Assembly: GCF_000423185.1 (NCBI RefSeq)
Contig: NZ_KE383988.1
Location: 1-64,000 of the forward strand
Direction of reading: 5' to 3'
Source of the DNA: Inquilinus limosus DSM 16000
GTDB taxonomy: Bacteria > Pseudomonadota > Alphaproteobacteria > DSM-16000 > Inquilinaceae
DNA length: 64,000 nucleotides
Shown here: positions 57,162-64,000 of the stretch, piece by piece
Layout of the letters: each line of letters begins with the position of its first letter
How positions within the stretch are numbered: position 1 is the stretch's first letter
Notes under the pieces: model-generated
The model's database searches: none
What the model was told of the DNA's origin: nothing
What the model saw: only the letters and a program-made list of their open reading frames with translations
Position numbers and translations under genes: made by a program

Positions 57162-58076
57162 ATGCTCGTCGCCCTCGACTGGGGAACCTCCTCGCTCCGC
57201 GCCTGGCTGCTCGACGCCGACGGCGCCGTGCGGGACGAGGCGTCGGCCCCGCTCGGCATCCTCAAGGTCCCCGGCGGCGACTTCGACGCCGTGTTCCGGC
57301 AGATCGCGGAACGGTGGAGCCCGACCGCCGCCATCGCCTCCGGCATGATCGGCAGCCGCCAGGGCTGGGCCGAGGCGCCCTACGCCTCATGCCCGGCCGA
57401 CGAGGCCGCGCTGGTCGCCGGGCTGATCGAAATCCCGACCTCGCTCGGCGTGACCCTGCGAATCGTCCCCGGCGTCAGCCGCGTCGACGCCGACGGCATC
57501 CCCGACGTGATGCGCGGCGAGGAGGTGCAGATCCTCGGCGACGCCCCGGCCACCGGCCGCCGCCTCTACGTCCTGCCCGGCACGCACAGCAAATGGGCCC
57601 TGGCCGAGGACGGCCGCATCGCCTGGTTCGCCACCTCGATGACCGGCGAGGCCTTCGCCGTCCTGGCCGAGCACAGCATCCTCGGCCGGCTGATGGACGG
57701 CCGCGCCTACGACCAGCCGGCCTTCCGCCGGGGCCTCGCGGTCGGCGCCTCGGCCGGCGGCGGCCTGCTGCGCCGGCTGTTCAGCGCCCGCACCCTCGGC
57801 CTGTTCGGCGAGCTGGAGCCGAAGGCGACGGGATCCTATCTCTCCGGCCTCCTGATCGGGGCGGAGGTGGCCGACGCCCGCGCCACGGTCGCCGCCGCCA
57901 TTGGGGCCGCCGCCACCGGCGCCGCGCCGGAGGAGGTGACCATCGTCGGCGGCGCCGAGCTGTCGGCCCGCTACGCCGAGGCGATCGAGGCCGCGGGGCT
58001 GCGCAGCCGCATCGCCCCGGCCGACACCACGGTCAGGGCGCTGTGGCGCCTGGCCAAGCATGCGGAGCTGGCGTGA
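57162..58076 (+). CDS. dgoK: 2-dehydro-3-deoxygalactonokinase
   Basis: Phosphorylates 2-keto-3-deoxygalactonate in the De Ley-Doudoroff route of galactose/galactonate catabolism. 304 residues, an actin-fold sugar kinase. LVALDWGTSSLRAWLLD (phosphate 1), IASGMIGSRQGW, PGTHSKWALAEDGRI and FATSMTGEAFAVL are family motifs, and IVGGAELSARYAEA is the adenosine motif. Its product is the substrate of the aldolase encoded 2 bases downstream. A galactonate dehydratase is not in the window. Confidence 0.94.
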   Translation: MLVALDWGTSSLRAWLLDADGAVRDEASAPLGILKVPGGDFDAVFRQIAERWSPTAAIASGMIGSRQGWAEAPYASCPADEAALVAGLIEIPTSLGVTLRIVPGVSRVDADGIPDVMRGEEVQILGDAPATGRRLYVLPGTHSKWALAEDGRIAWFATSMTGEAFAVLAEHSILGRLMDGRAYDQPAFRRGLAVGASAGGGLLRRLFSARTLGLFGELEPKATGSYLSGLLIGAEVADARATVAAAIGAAATGAAPEEVTIVGGAELSARYAEAIEAAGLRSRIAPADTTVRALWRLAKHAELA

Positions 58077-58077
58077 C

Positions 58078-58710
58078 ATGAGCCTATCCCTGCACGACGC
58101 CCTCGCCGACCTGCCGCTCGTCGCCATCCTCCGCGGCGTCAAGCCGGAGGAGGTGGAGGCCATCGGCGCCGCCCTGGTCGAGGCCGGGTTCCGCTGCATC
58201 GAGGTGCCGCTGAACTCGCCCCGGCCCTTCGACAGCATCCGCCGCCTGGCCGACCGCTTCGGGACGGAGGTGCTGATCGGCGCCGGCACGGTGCTGAAGC
58301 GCGAGGACGTGGCCCGGGTCCAGGCCTCCGGCGGCAATCTCATCGTGATGCCGCACGCCGATGTCGAGGTGATCGCCGAGGCTCGGCGCCTGAACCTGGT
58401 CTGCGCCCCGGGCGCCGCCACCCCCACCGAGGCCTTCGCGGCGCTGAAGGCCGGCGCCGACGCGGTCAAGATCTTCCCGGCCGAGGCGATCCCGCCCGCG
58501 GTGGTCAAGGCCTGGCGGGCGGTGGTCCCGGCCGCGGTGCCGCTGATCGCGGTCGGCGGCATCACCCCGGACCGGATGGCGGCCTATCGTGACGCCGGCG
58601 CCAACGGCTTCGGCCTCGGCTCCGCCCTCTACAAGCCCGGCATGACCGCGGCCGAGGTGGCCGCCACCGCCGCCGTCTTCGCCCAGGCCTGGCGGGCGCT
58701 GAAGGGCTGA
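58078..58710 (+). CDS. dgoA: 2-dehydro-3-deoxy-6-phosphogalactonate aldolase
   Basis: Cleaves KDPGal to pyruvate and glyceraldehyde 3-phosphate. 210 residues, a KDPG/KDPGal class I aldolase. LVAILRGVKPEEVEAIG, the glutamate in CIEVPLNSP, IGAGTVLKREDV and the Schiff-base lysine in GADAVKIFPAEA are visible. The CIEVPLNSP form (not EVTLRT) favours KDPGal over KDPG. ATG 58078 starts one base after the dgoK stop. The type I-C cas3 gene begins 33 bases after its stop. Confidence 0.93.
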   Translation: MSLSLHDALADLPLVAILRGVKPEEVEAIGAALVEAGFRCIEVPLNSPRPFDSIRRLADRFGTEVLIGAGTVLKREDVARVQASGGNLIVMPHADVEVIAEARRLNLVCAPGAATPTEAFAALKAGADAVKIFPAEAIPPAVVKAWRAVVPAAVPLIAVGGITPDRMAAYRDAGANGFGLGSALYKPGMTAAEVAATAAVFAQAWRALKG

Positions 58711-58743
58711 CGAGGGCGCCGGCCGTCGAGAGGGATTTCGGCG

Positions 58744-61044
58744 ATGGCGGACGGCATCATCTACGCGCATTCGCTTCCCGGTCGGCCGATGGACCGCTGG
58801 GAAAGCCTGTCGGATCACCAGGAGGCGGTCGCGGCCCTGGCGGCGGAGTTCGCCGCAGTGTTCGGCTGGGCGGAGGTGGCCCGCCTCGCCGGCCGCCTGC
58901 ACGATATCGGCAAGCTCTCCGCCGCGTTCCAGGCCTATATCGCCGGGCAAAGGGAGTCGGGCGGCGATCATTCCTCGGCCGGGGCGCGGATCGCGCTCGA
59001 TGCCTATAGGCTCCCGCTCGGCACGATGCTCGCCGCCATCATCGCGGCACATCACGCCGGCCTGGCCGACGGCATCGATCTGGCGCGCCGGCTGGAGGGG
59101 GCGGCGGGCCTGGTCCCCGCCGGATGGCAGGCGCAGGCTGGGCCGCTGCCGCCCCAGCCGGAGCTGAAGCCCACACGGGCCTTCAACTGGCAGGCGGGAC
59201 CGAAGGGCTTCGCCGCAAGCTTCCTTGTCCGGATGCTGTTCTCGTGCCTGGTCGACGCCGACTTCCTGGCGACCGAGCGATTCTATGCGGCGGCGGAGGG
59301 CGCGCCGGCCGAGCGCGGCGGCCATACGAGCCTCGCCGCGCTGCGCGACCGGTTGCGCGCCCATATGGCGGAGAAACGCGCGGCGGCCGAGCCGACGCCG
59401 CTCAACGCCCTGCGCGCCACGATCCTCGACCATGCGGTCAGCAAGGCCGAGCTTACGCCCGGCCTGTTCACCCTCACCGTCCCGACCGGGGGCGGCAAGA
59501 CCCTAGCCTCGCTCTCCTTCGCGCTCGAGCACGCGGTCCGCCACGGCCTTCGCCGCGTCATCTACGTCATTCCCTACACCTCGATCATCGAGCAGACGGC
59601 GCAGGTGTTCCGCCAGGCGCTGGGCGGCGAAGAGGATATCCTCGAACACCATGCCAGCTTCGACTGGGAGCGGGCGCGCCGGACGCCCCGCGCCGACGAC
59701 GAGGCGCCGGATGCGCTGGCCAAGCTGCAGCGGGCGGCGGAGAACTGGGACGTGCCGATCGTCGTCACCACCGCGGTGCAGTTCTTCGAGAGCCTGTTCG
59801 CCGACCGGCCGTCGCGCTGCCGCAAGCTGCACAACATCGCCGGCAGCGCCGTCGTGCTGGACGAGGCGCAGACCATGCCGGTGCATCTGCTGCGCCCCTG
59901 CATGGCGGCGATCGACGAGCTGGCGCGGCACTATGGCGCCAGTATCGTGCTCTGCACCGCCACACAGCCGGCGCTGCGCACGGTCGACGGGTTCGAGAAC
60001 GGCGGCTTCGCCATCGACGATGCACGCGAGCTGGCTCCCGATCCGCAGGCTCTCTACCGCAGGCTGAAGCGGGTCGCCGTCGAGCGGCTGCCGGGACCGG
60101 TCGACGATGCGGCGATCGCACGGCGCTTCGCCGAGCAGCCGCAGATGCTGTGCATCGTCAACCGGCGCGCCCATGCGCAGCGGCTGTTCGCGGCCATCCG
60201 CGACCTGCCGGGCGCGGTGCATCTCTCCACCCTGATGTGCCCGCGCCACCGCCGGCAGGTGCTGGCCGGGCTGCGCGACAGGCTGCGCCAGGGACAGCCG
60301 GTGCGGCTGGTGGCGACATCGTTGATCGAGGCGGGGGTCGACATCGATTTCCCCGAGGTCTGGCGCGCCGCCGCCGGCATCGATTCGATCGCGCAGGCCG
60401 CGGGCCGCTGCGCCCGCGAGGGCACGCTGACGGACGGCGAGGGGCGGCCGCGGCTCGGGCGGGTCGTGGTGTTCGAACCGGCCGACGTTAAACCACCGCA
60501 CGACCTGCTCTTGCGTTGGCAGGCGGCGCAGCCGGCGCTGGCCAAGCATGCCGACCCGCTGGGGCTCGACGCCGTGCGCGACTTCTTCGGCGAGCTCTAT
60601 TGGCGGAAGAGCGATGCGGCGCTGGACGCAGCGAAGGTCGGTGCGAGTCCCGGCATCCTCCCGGCGATCCGGGAGCGCGCCGCCGACTGGGCCTTCCCCT
60701 TCGCCTCGATCGCGCAGGCCTTCCGCCTGATCGACGAGGCGATGGAGCCGGTGATCGTGCCCTGGCGCGCGGACGAGGCCGACCGGGAGGCGGAGGAACT
60801 GCTGGCCCGGATCGCCGCGCAGCCGAAGCCGTCCGGCCCGGATCTGCAGCGGCTGCAGCAATACACCGTGCCGCTCCCCAGGAATAAATGGCAGGACTGG
60901 CTGGCACGAGGTGCGCTGACGCCGGTCCATCCGGCGCTCGGCGAGGCGATCTTGCGATTCGCGGATCTGGCGCATTACCGGCCGGACACCGGCGTTGATC
61001 TGGAGGAGCCGACCTATCGCGACGCCGAGCGGAATGTGTTCTGA
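58744..61044 (+). CDS. cas3: CRISPR-associated helicase/nuclease Cas3, type I-C
   Basis: Effector that nicks and shreds DNA bound by the I-C Cascade. 766 residues. The N-terminal HD nuclease has H25, LHDIGKL (H53, D54), H76 in GGDHSSAG and AAHHAG (H103-H104). The SF2 helicase has Walker A TVPTGGGKTLAS (K252), the Walker B VVLDEAQTMP (373-376), CTATQPAL, TSLIEAGVDIDFPEVW and QAAGRCAREG. All key residues are present, so it should be active. ATG at 58744. Unusually it starts only 33 bases after dgoA, while 434 bases separate it from cas5c. Confidence 0.95.
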   Translation: MADGIIYAHSLPGRPMDRWESLSDHQEAVAALAAEFAAVFGWAEVARLAGRLHDIGKLSAAFQAYIAGQRESGGDHSSAGARIALDAYRLPLGTMLAAIIAAHHAGLADGIDLARRLEGAAGLVPAGWQAQAGPLPPQPELKPTRAFNWQAGPKGFAASFLVRMLFSCLVDADFLATERFYAAAEGAPAERGGHTSLAALRDRLRAHMAEKRAAAEPTPLNALRATILDHAVSKAELTPGLFTLTVPTGGGKTLASLSFALEHAVRHGLRRVIYVIPYTSIIEQTAQVFRQALGGEEDILEHHASFDWERARRTPRADDEAPDALAKLQRAAENWDVPIVVTTAVQFFESLFADRPSRCRKLHNIAGSAVVLDEAQTMPVHLLRPCMAAIDELARHYGASIVLCTATQPALRTVDGFENGGFAIDDARELAPDPQALYRRLKRVAVERLPGPVDDAAIARRFAEQPQMLCIVNRRAHAQRLFAAIRDLPGAVHLSTLMCPRHRRQVLAGLRDRLRQGQPVRLVATSLIEAGVDIDFPEVWRAAAGIDSIAQAAGRCAREGTLTDGEGRPRLGRVVVFEPADVKPPHDLLLRWQAAQPALAKHADPLGLDAVRDFFGELYWRKSDAALDAAKVGASPGILPAIRERAADWAFPFASIAQAFRLIDEAMEPVIVPWRADEADREAEELLARIAAQPKPSGPDLQRLQQYTVPLPRNKWQDWLARGALTPVHPALGEAILRFADLAHYRPDTGVDLEEPTYRDAERNVF

Positions 61045-61067
61045 GGGCAGGCACCGCTGAAACGCGT

Positions 61068-61135
61068 GAGGTACGGCTGCGATGGAGCTCTATGAACTTT
61101 ACTGACGCGCGTTGGAAACGCGACTGCTGTACCTC
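61068..61135 (+). repeat. Inverted pair bracketing a hairpin
   Basis: GAGGTACGGC (61068-61077) and GCTGTACCTC (61126-61135) are inverted with one mismatch. Between them CGCGTT-GGA-AACGCG (61108-61122) is a perfect hairpin that lies inside the first direct repeat. As RNA this would be a long stem with an inner stem-loop. Confidence 0.6.
61103..61125 (+). repeat. Direct repeat copy 1 (possible degenerate CRISPR repeat)
   Basis: TGACGCGCGTTGGAAACGCG followed by ACT. It matches the copy at 61319-61340 at all but about three positions. The GCGCGTTGGAAAC part recalls the 3' end of type I-C CRISPR repeats (often ...GTGGATTGAAAC). The array repeat of this strain is outside the window, so this resemblance is not tested. 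Confidence 0.55.
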
Positions 61136-61169
61136 TTAAGGCCAAGTTGATCGCTCTCGGCCAATCCTG

Positions 61170-61181
61170 ACACGATCGTGT
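61170..61181. promoter_or_regulatory. Perfect 12-bp palindrome before the small ORF
   Basis: ACACGATCGTGT ends two bases before GGAGGG, the ribosome site of the small ORF at 61197. Position and symmetry suit an operator or a translational hairpin. Confidence 0.4.
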
Positions 61182-61196
61182 TCGGAGGGACGATCT

Positions 61197-61421
61197 ATGG
61201 CGAGGCGAAAGGGCGTCATACTGCGTATCCGTATTCGCGGGGCGCTCATCGAGATCGATCTCGACGTCACACCTCCACCGGTCGCTCGGAAATCAACGTC
61301 GAGTGCGGATCGAAACACTGAAGCGCGTTGGAATGCGACTCGCCCCCGGCGCCCGCCGGGGGCCCTATTGTCCGGGCTGCGAAGATGTGCTCAGATTAGA
61401 TTATTCAGATCCGGATTATAG
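61197..61421 (+). CDS. Possible small protein within the cas operon
   Basis: 74 residues starting ATG at 61197, preceded by GGAGGG seven bases upstream. The N-terminal half (MARRKGVILRIRIRGALIEI, then DLDVTPPPVARKS) is basic with alternating hydrophobics suggesting beta strands. The C-terminal half overlaps the second direct repeat and a GC-rich hairpin and is arginine-rich with less protein-like character. No family recognised; it is not a known I-C Cas protein. It could be a toxin of a CRISPR-controlled toxin-antitoxin unit, a truncated gene, or a chance frame. Confidence 0.35.
   Translation: MARRKGVILRIRIRGALIEIDLDVTPPPVARKSTSSADRNTEARWNATRPRRPPGALLSGLRRCAQIRLFRSGL
61319..61340 (+). repeat. 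Direct repeat copy 2 (possible degenerate CRISPR repeat)
   Basis: TGAAGCGCGTTGGAATGCGA followed by CT. It is the partner of the copy at 61103-61125, 216 bases downstream. It is immediately followed by GCCCCCGGC (61342-61350) and GCCGGGGGC (61355-61363), a perfect 9-bp hairpin with a GCCC loop. Confidence 0.55.
61368..61396 (+). promoter_or_regulatory. Candidate cas5c-operon promoter
   Basis: TTGTCC (61368-61373), 17 bases, TCAGAT (61391-61396), in the AT-rich part of the interval, about 85 bases upstream of cas5c. The boxes are imperfect, so the assignment is tentative. Confidence 0.35.
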
Positions 61422-61478
61422 CTTTGCATTCCTGCTAGATGATTTCAGTCCGCCTCCCGCCGTCATTGAGGGGAGCCC

Positions 61479-62159
61479 ATGAGTTACGGCATCAGGCTGC
61501 GCGTCTGGGGTGAGCGCGCGTGTTTCACAAGGCCGGAGATGAAGGTCGAGCGCGTCTCCTATGACGTGATGACCCCGTCGGCCGCCCGCGGCATCCTGGA
61601 GGCGATCCATTGGAAGCCGGCGATCCGCTGGGTCGTCGACCGGATCCATGTGCTGAAGCCGATCCGCTTCCAGTCCTTCCGGCGCAACGAGGTCGGCGCC
61701 AAAGCCAGCGCCGCGACCGCCGAGCGCGCCATGCGCGCCGGCTCCGGCGCGGGGCTGGGCCTTGTTGTCGAGGATCATCGGCAGCAGCGCGCGACGACGC
61801 TGCTGGTCGATGTCGACTACGTCATCGAGGCGCATTTCGAGCGGACGGGCAAGGCCGGGGCCGAGGATACCGACGCCAAGCACATCAGCATGTTCAACCG
61901 GCGTGCGGCTTCCGGCCAGTGCTTCCACCGGCCGTGCCTGGGCACCCGGGAATTCGCCGCCGATTTCGAGCTGATCCCGGAAGGCGCGCCGCTGCCCGCC
62001 GGCACTCTGCCCGAAGATCAAAAGAACCGCGACCTGGGCTGGATGCTGTTCGACATCGACTTCGCCAATGACCGCACCTCGCGCTTCTTCCATGCGCGGC
62101 TCACGGACGACAATGTGCTCGACGTGCGGCGCTGCCTGGCCGAGGGCACTGTTTCGTGA
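61479..62159 (+). CDS. cas5c: CRISPR-associated protein Cas5, type I-C
   Basis: In type I-C there is no Cas6; Cas5c (Cas5d) itself processes pre-crRNA and then caps the 5' handle in Cascade. 226 residues. The N-terminal RAMP fold MSYGIRLRVWGERACFTRPE, the following KVERVSYDVMTPSAARGILE and IRFQSFRRNE are the family signature. The C-terminal part has CFHRPCLGTREFAADF and LGWMLFDIDF. ATG at 61479 with GAGGGGAG upstream. It overlaps cas8c by four bases (GTGA). Confidence 0.95.
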   Translation: MSYGIRLRVWGERACFTRPEMKVERVSYDVMTPSAARGILEAIHWKPAIRWVVDRIHVLKPIRFQSFRRNEVGAKASAATAERAMRAGSGAGLGLVVEDHRQQRATTLLVDVDYVIEAHFERTGKAGAEDTDAKHISMFNRRAASGQCFHRPCLGTREFAADFELIPEGAPLPAGTLPEDQKNRDLGWMLFDIDFANDRTSRFFHARLTDDNVLDVRRCLAEGTVS

Positions 62160-63964
62160 CCGTCCTGCAGGCGCTCGACCGCTACTACGACCGGATGGCC
62201 AGCCGAGGGGAGGCCGAGCAGCCCGGCTTCTCGCGCGAGAAGATCAGCTTCGCCATCACTCTGTCGGAGGAGGGCGAGCCGGTCGAAGTGGTCGACCTGC
62301 GGGCCGCGAGCGGCAAGCGGCTGGTGCCGCAGCTGCTCTCCGTCCCCGCGGCGGTCAAGCGGACGGTCGCGATCCTGCCGAACGCTTTCTGGGACAAGAG
62401 CGCCTATCTGCTCGGCCGCACCGCGGGCGAAGGCGGGCGCACGGCGCAGGAGCATGCGGCGTTCAAGGCAATGCATCTGGAGATGCTGGCCTACAGCAAC
62501 GATCCAGGCCTAGTGGCGCTGCAGCGATTCCTGGAAGGCTGGACGCCCGAGCGCTTCGACGCCCCGCCGTTCAGCCCGGAGATGCTCGACGCGAACATCG
62601 TCTTCCGGCTGGACGGCGAGCAGCGTTTCCTGCACGAGCGCGAGGCCGCCCGCGCCCTGCTGGCCCGCCGCGCCGGGGTTGAGGGCAAGCGCGCCTTCTG
62701 CCTCGTCACCGGGCTGGAGGCGCCGGTGGCGAGGCTTCATCCCACCATCAAGGGCGTCGTCGGCGCGCAATCCTCGGGCGCCGCGCTCGTCTCCTTCAAC
62801 CTCGACGCCTTCACCTCCTACGGCAAGGAACAGGGCGACAACGCGCCGACCTCGGAGGCGGCGGCGTTCCGGTACGGCGCCGCGCTCAACGGCCTGCTCG
62901 ACCGGTCCGGCCGCAACCGCTTGAAGCGCGGCATCGGCGACGCGACGGTGGTGTTCTGGGCCGACACGGCCGGGGTCGGCGAGACGGCGGCGCAGGCGGC
63001 GGAGGACTGGGTCGCGGCGATGCTCGAGCCGCCGGACGACGAGAGCGAAGCGGCGAGGCTGCGTGACCAGCTCGAAAAGGTGGCGGCCGGGCGGCCGCTC
63101 GCGACGCTCGATGCTAGGCTCGACGAACACACGAAGTTCCACGTCCTCGGCCTCGCTCCCAACGCGGCACGCCTCTCGATCCGCTATTGGCTGACCGGCG
63201 ATTTCGGCGAGTTCGCCAAGCGGCTGGCGGACCATCACCGCGATCTCGCCATCGATCCGCTGCCCTGGCGGCGGCCGCCTTCGATCGCCTGGCTGCTGGT
63301 CAAGTGCACGGCGCTGCAGGAGAAGGCGGAGAACGTGCCGCCGCTGCTGGCCGGGGAGATGGCGCGCGCCGTTCTGACGGGCACGCCCTATCCGCGCACG
63401 CTGCTGTCGGCCGCGATCATGCGCCTGCGCGCCGGCGACGACCCGGGCACCGGCTGGCACGCCGCCGCGATCCGGGCGGTGCTGCTGCGCGACCGGCGCG
63501 CGAAGCTCGCAGCCGGATCCGACCCCATCGATCTTTCCAGGGAGGGACTGCCCGTGGGCCTCGACAGGGATAATCCGCATCCCGCCTATCAGCTCGGCCG
63601 CCTGTTCGCGGCGGTGGAGACGGCGCAGCGCATGGCGCTGGGCCAGGTGAACGCGACCATCCGCGACCGCTATTTCGGCGCGGCCTCGGCCACGCCCGGC
63701 AGCGTCTTCCCGCTGCTGATGCGCGGCGCCCAGGCGCACCTCGGCAAGCTGCGCAAGAGCGGCAAGGGCGGCTGGCTGGAGCGCGAGATCGAGGAGATCC
63801 ACGCCAAGCTGCCGCCGGAGCTGCCGCGGTCGCTGAGGCTCGAGGCGCAGGGGCGGTTCGTGCTCGGCTACTACCACCAGCGCCGGGGCCAGTTCGCCAG
63901 CCGCGAGGCCCAGGCCGAGATCGACAGTATGGACGGGGAGGGGACCGGCAGTGACGACGAATAA
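62156..63964 (+). CDS. cas8c: CRISPR-associated protein Cas8c (Csd1)
   Basis: Large subunit of the type I-C Cascade; recognises the PAM and, by an internal start, can also give the small Cas11c subunit. 602 residues. The N-terminus MTVLQALDRYYDRMA and the blocks ILPNAFWDKSAYLLG, LVTGLEAPVARLHPTIKGV, GAALVSFNLDAFTSYGKEQG and VVFWADTAG are typical of Csd1; the C-terminal half is helical. Start GTG at 62156 overlaps the cas5c stop. The end overlaps cas7c by 14 bases, so translation is coupled. Confidence 0.95.
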   Translation: MTVLQALDRYYDRMASRGEAEQPGFSREKISFAITLSEEGEPVEVVDLRAASGKRLVPQLLSVPAAVKRTVAILPNAFWDKSAYLLGRTAGEGGRTAQEHAAFKAMHLEMLAYSNDPGLVALQRFLEGWTPERFDAPPFSPEMLDANIVFRLDGEQRFLHEREAARALLARRAGVEGKRAFCLVTGLEAPVARLHPTIKGVVGAQSSGAALVSFNLDAFTSYGKEQGDNAPTSEAAAFRYGAALNGLLDRSGRNRLKRGIGDATVVFWADTAGVGETAAQAAEDWVAAMLEPPDDESEAARLRDQLEKVAAGRPLATLDARLDEHTKFHVLGLAPNAARLSIRYWLTGDFGEFAKRLADHHRDLAIDPLPWRRPPSIAWLLVKCTALQEKAENVPPLLAGEMARAVLTGTPYPRTLLSAAIMRLRAGDDPGTGWHAAAIRAVLLRDRRAKLAAGSDPIDLSREGLPVGLDRDNPHPAYQLGRLFAAVETAQRMALGQVNATIRDRYFGAASATPGSVFPLLMRGAQAHLGKLRKSGKGGWLEREIEEIHAKLPPELPRSLRLEAQGRFVLGYYHQRRGQFASREAQAEIDSMDGEGTGSDDE

Positions 63965-64000
63965 TGGGGCGGGCTTGGCGCGGCGGCACGAATTCGTGCT
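63951..64000 (+). CDS. cas7c: CRISPR-associated protein Cas7, type I-C (5' end)
   Basis: The window ends 50 bases into this gene. GTG at 63951, with GGAGGGGAC upstream, reads MTTNNGAGLARRHEFVL, which matches the start of Csd2/Cas7c (backbone subunit of the I-C Cascade that coats the crRNA). It overlaps the end of cas8c in another frame. cas4, cas1, cas2 and the array are expected beyond the edge. Confidence 0.8.
   Translation, partial: MTTNNGAGLARRHEFV

Larger units (their letters stand above)
61045..61478. other. Structured cas3-cas5c interval
   Basis: In canonical type I-C operons cas3, cas5c, cas8c and cas7c follow one another closely. Here 434 bases intervene. They hold a 22-23-bp direct-repeat pair (61103, 61319), an inverted 10-bp pair (61068/61126) bracketing a hairpin, a perfect 12-bp palindrome (61170-61181), a small ORF with a strong ribosome site (61197-61421), a GC-rich hairpin (61342-61363), and an AT-rich stretch (about 61388-61445) that probably carries the cas5c promoter. 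Confidence 0.7.

Noticed and set aside
61103-61340. Calling the two direct repeats a CRISPR array
   Set aside because: Only two units, 216 bases apart, with no regular spacer of 30-40 bases between them, so an array call is not supported. I list them as repeats.

Overview
The window is GC-rich chromosomal DNA from an alphaproteobacterium, most likely of the Rhodospirillales/Inquilinus-Azospirillum kind. The evidence is a GcrA-type cell-cycle regulator, an alphaproteobacterial LexA with a GTT(C/T)-N7-GTTC-like box upstream, LpxI instead of LpxH in lipid A synthesis, and the gene order rpsB-tsf-pyrH-frr-uppS-cdsA-dxr-rseP-bamA-lpxD-fabZ-lpxA-lpxI-lpxB-gltA-gltX-comEC / lexA-moeA-moaC-trpCDGE-ppiD-tpiA, which is largely shared across this class. 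The assignment below class level is inference.

Layout. 1-6763: the tail of an unknown gene, alaS, gcrA, three tandem copies of an uncharacterised secreted protein family, and icd on the minus strand. 6848-11705: a LOG-family nucleosidase, a LysM envelope protein, a probable small RNA gene with three C-rich loops (about 8964-9038), and divergent hutF and hutI. 11780-18273: a lytic-transglycosylase-like secreted protein, a large SLBB polysaccharide export protein, and a malonate module (malonyl-CoA decarboxylase plus malonyl-CoA synthetase). 18297-21712: a carotenoid oxygenase and several small proteins of unknown function.

21953-41201 is the conserved core. It holds translation genes (rpsB, tsf, frr), pyrH, isoprenoid and phospholipid steps (uppS, cdsA, dxr), outer-membrane biogenesis (rseP, bamA), lipid A synthesis (lpxD-fabZ-lpxA-lpxI-lpxB), then gltA, gltX and comEC. 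41206-47033 is an accessory block lying between comEC and lexA, which are usually neighbours. It holds a PhyH-type dioxygenase, a Gfo/Idh/MocA oxidoreductase, a NIPSNAP protein, TetR and LacI regulators and a sorbosone-dehydrogenase-like enzyme. Two clear operator-like sites fit the two regulators. 47154-56978 returns to core genes (lexA, moeA, moaC, trpCDGE, ppiD, tpiA).

57066-64000: a tRNA-Pro(GGG), a galactonate-type pair (dgoK, dgoA), then the start of a type I-C CRISPR-Cas operon (cas3, cas5c, cas8c and the first codons of cas7c). The 434-bp gap between cas3 and cas5c is not ordinary. It carries a near-identical 22-23-bp direct-repeat pair, hairpins, a perfect palindrome and a small ORF with a strong ribosome binding site. 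It is the best candidate here for something undescribed: a degenerate mini-CRISPR regulating cas genes, or a CRISPR-regulated toxin-antitoxin element of the CreTA kind. No CRISPR array, insertion sequence or rRNA is visible in the window.
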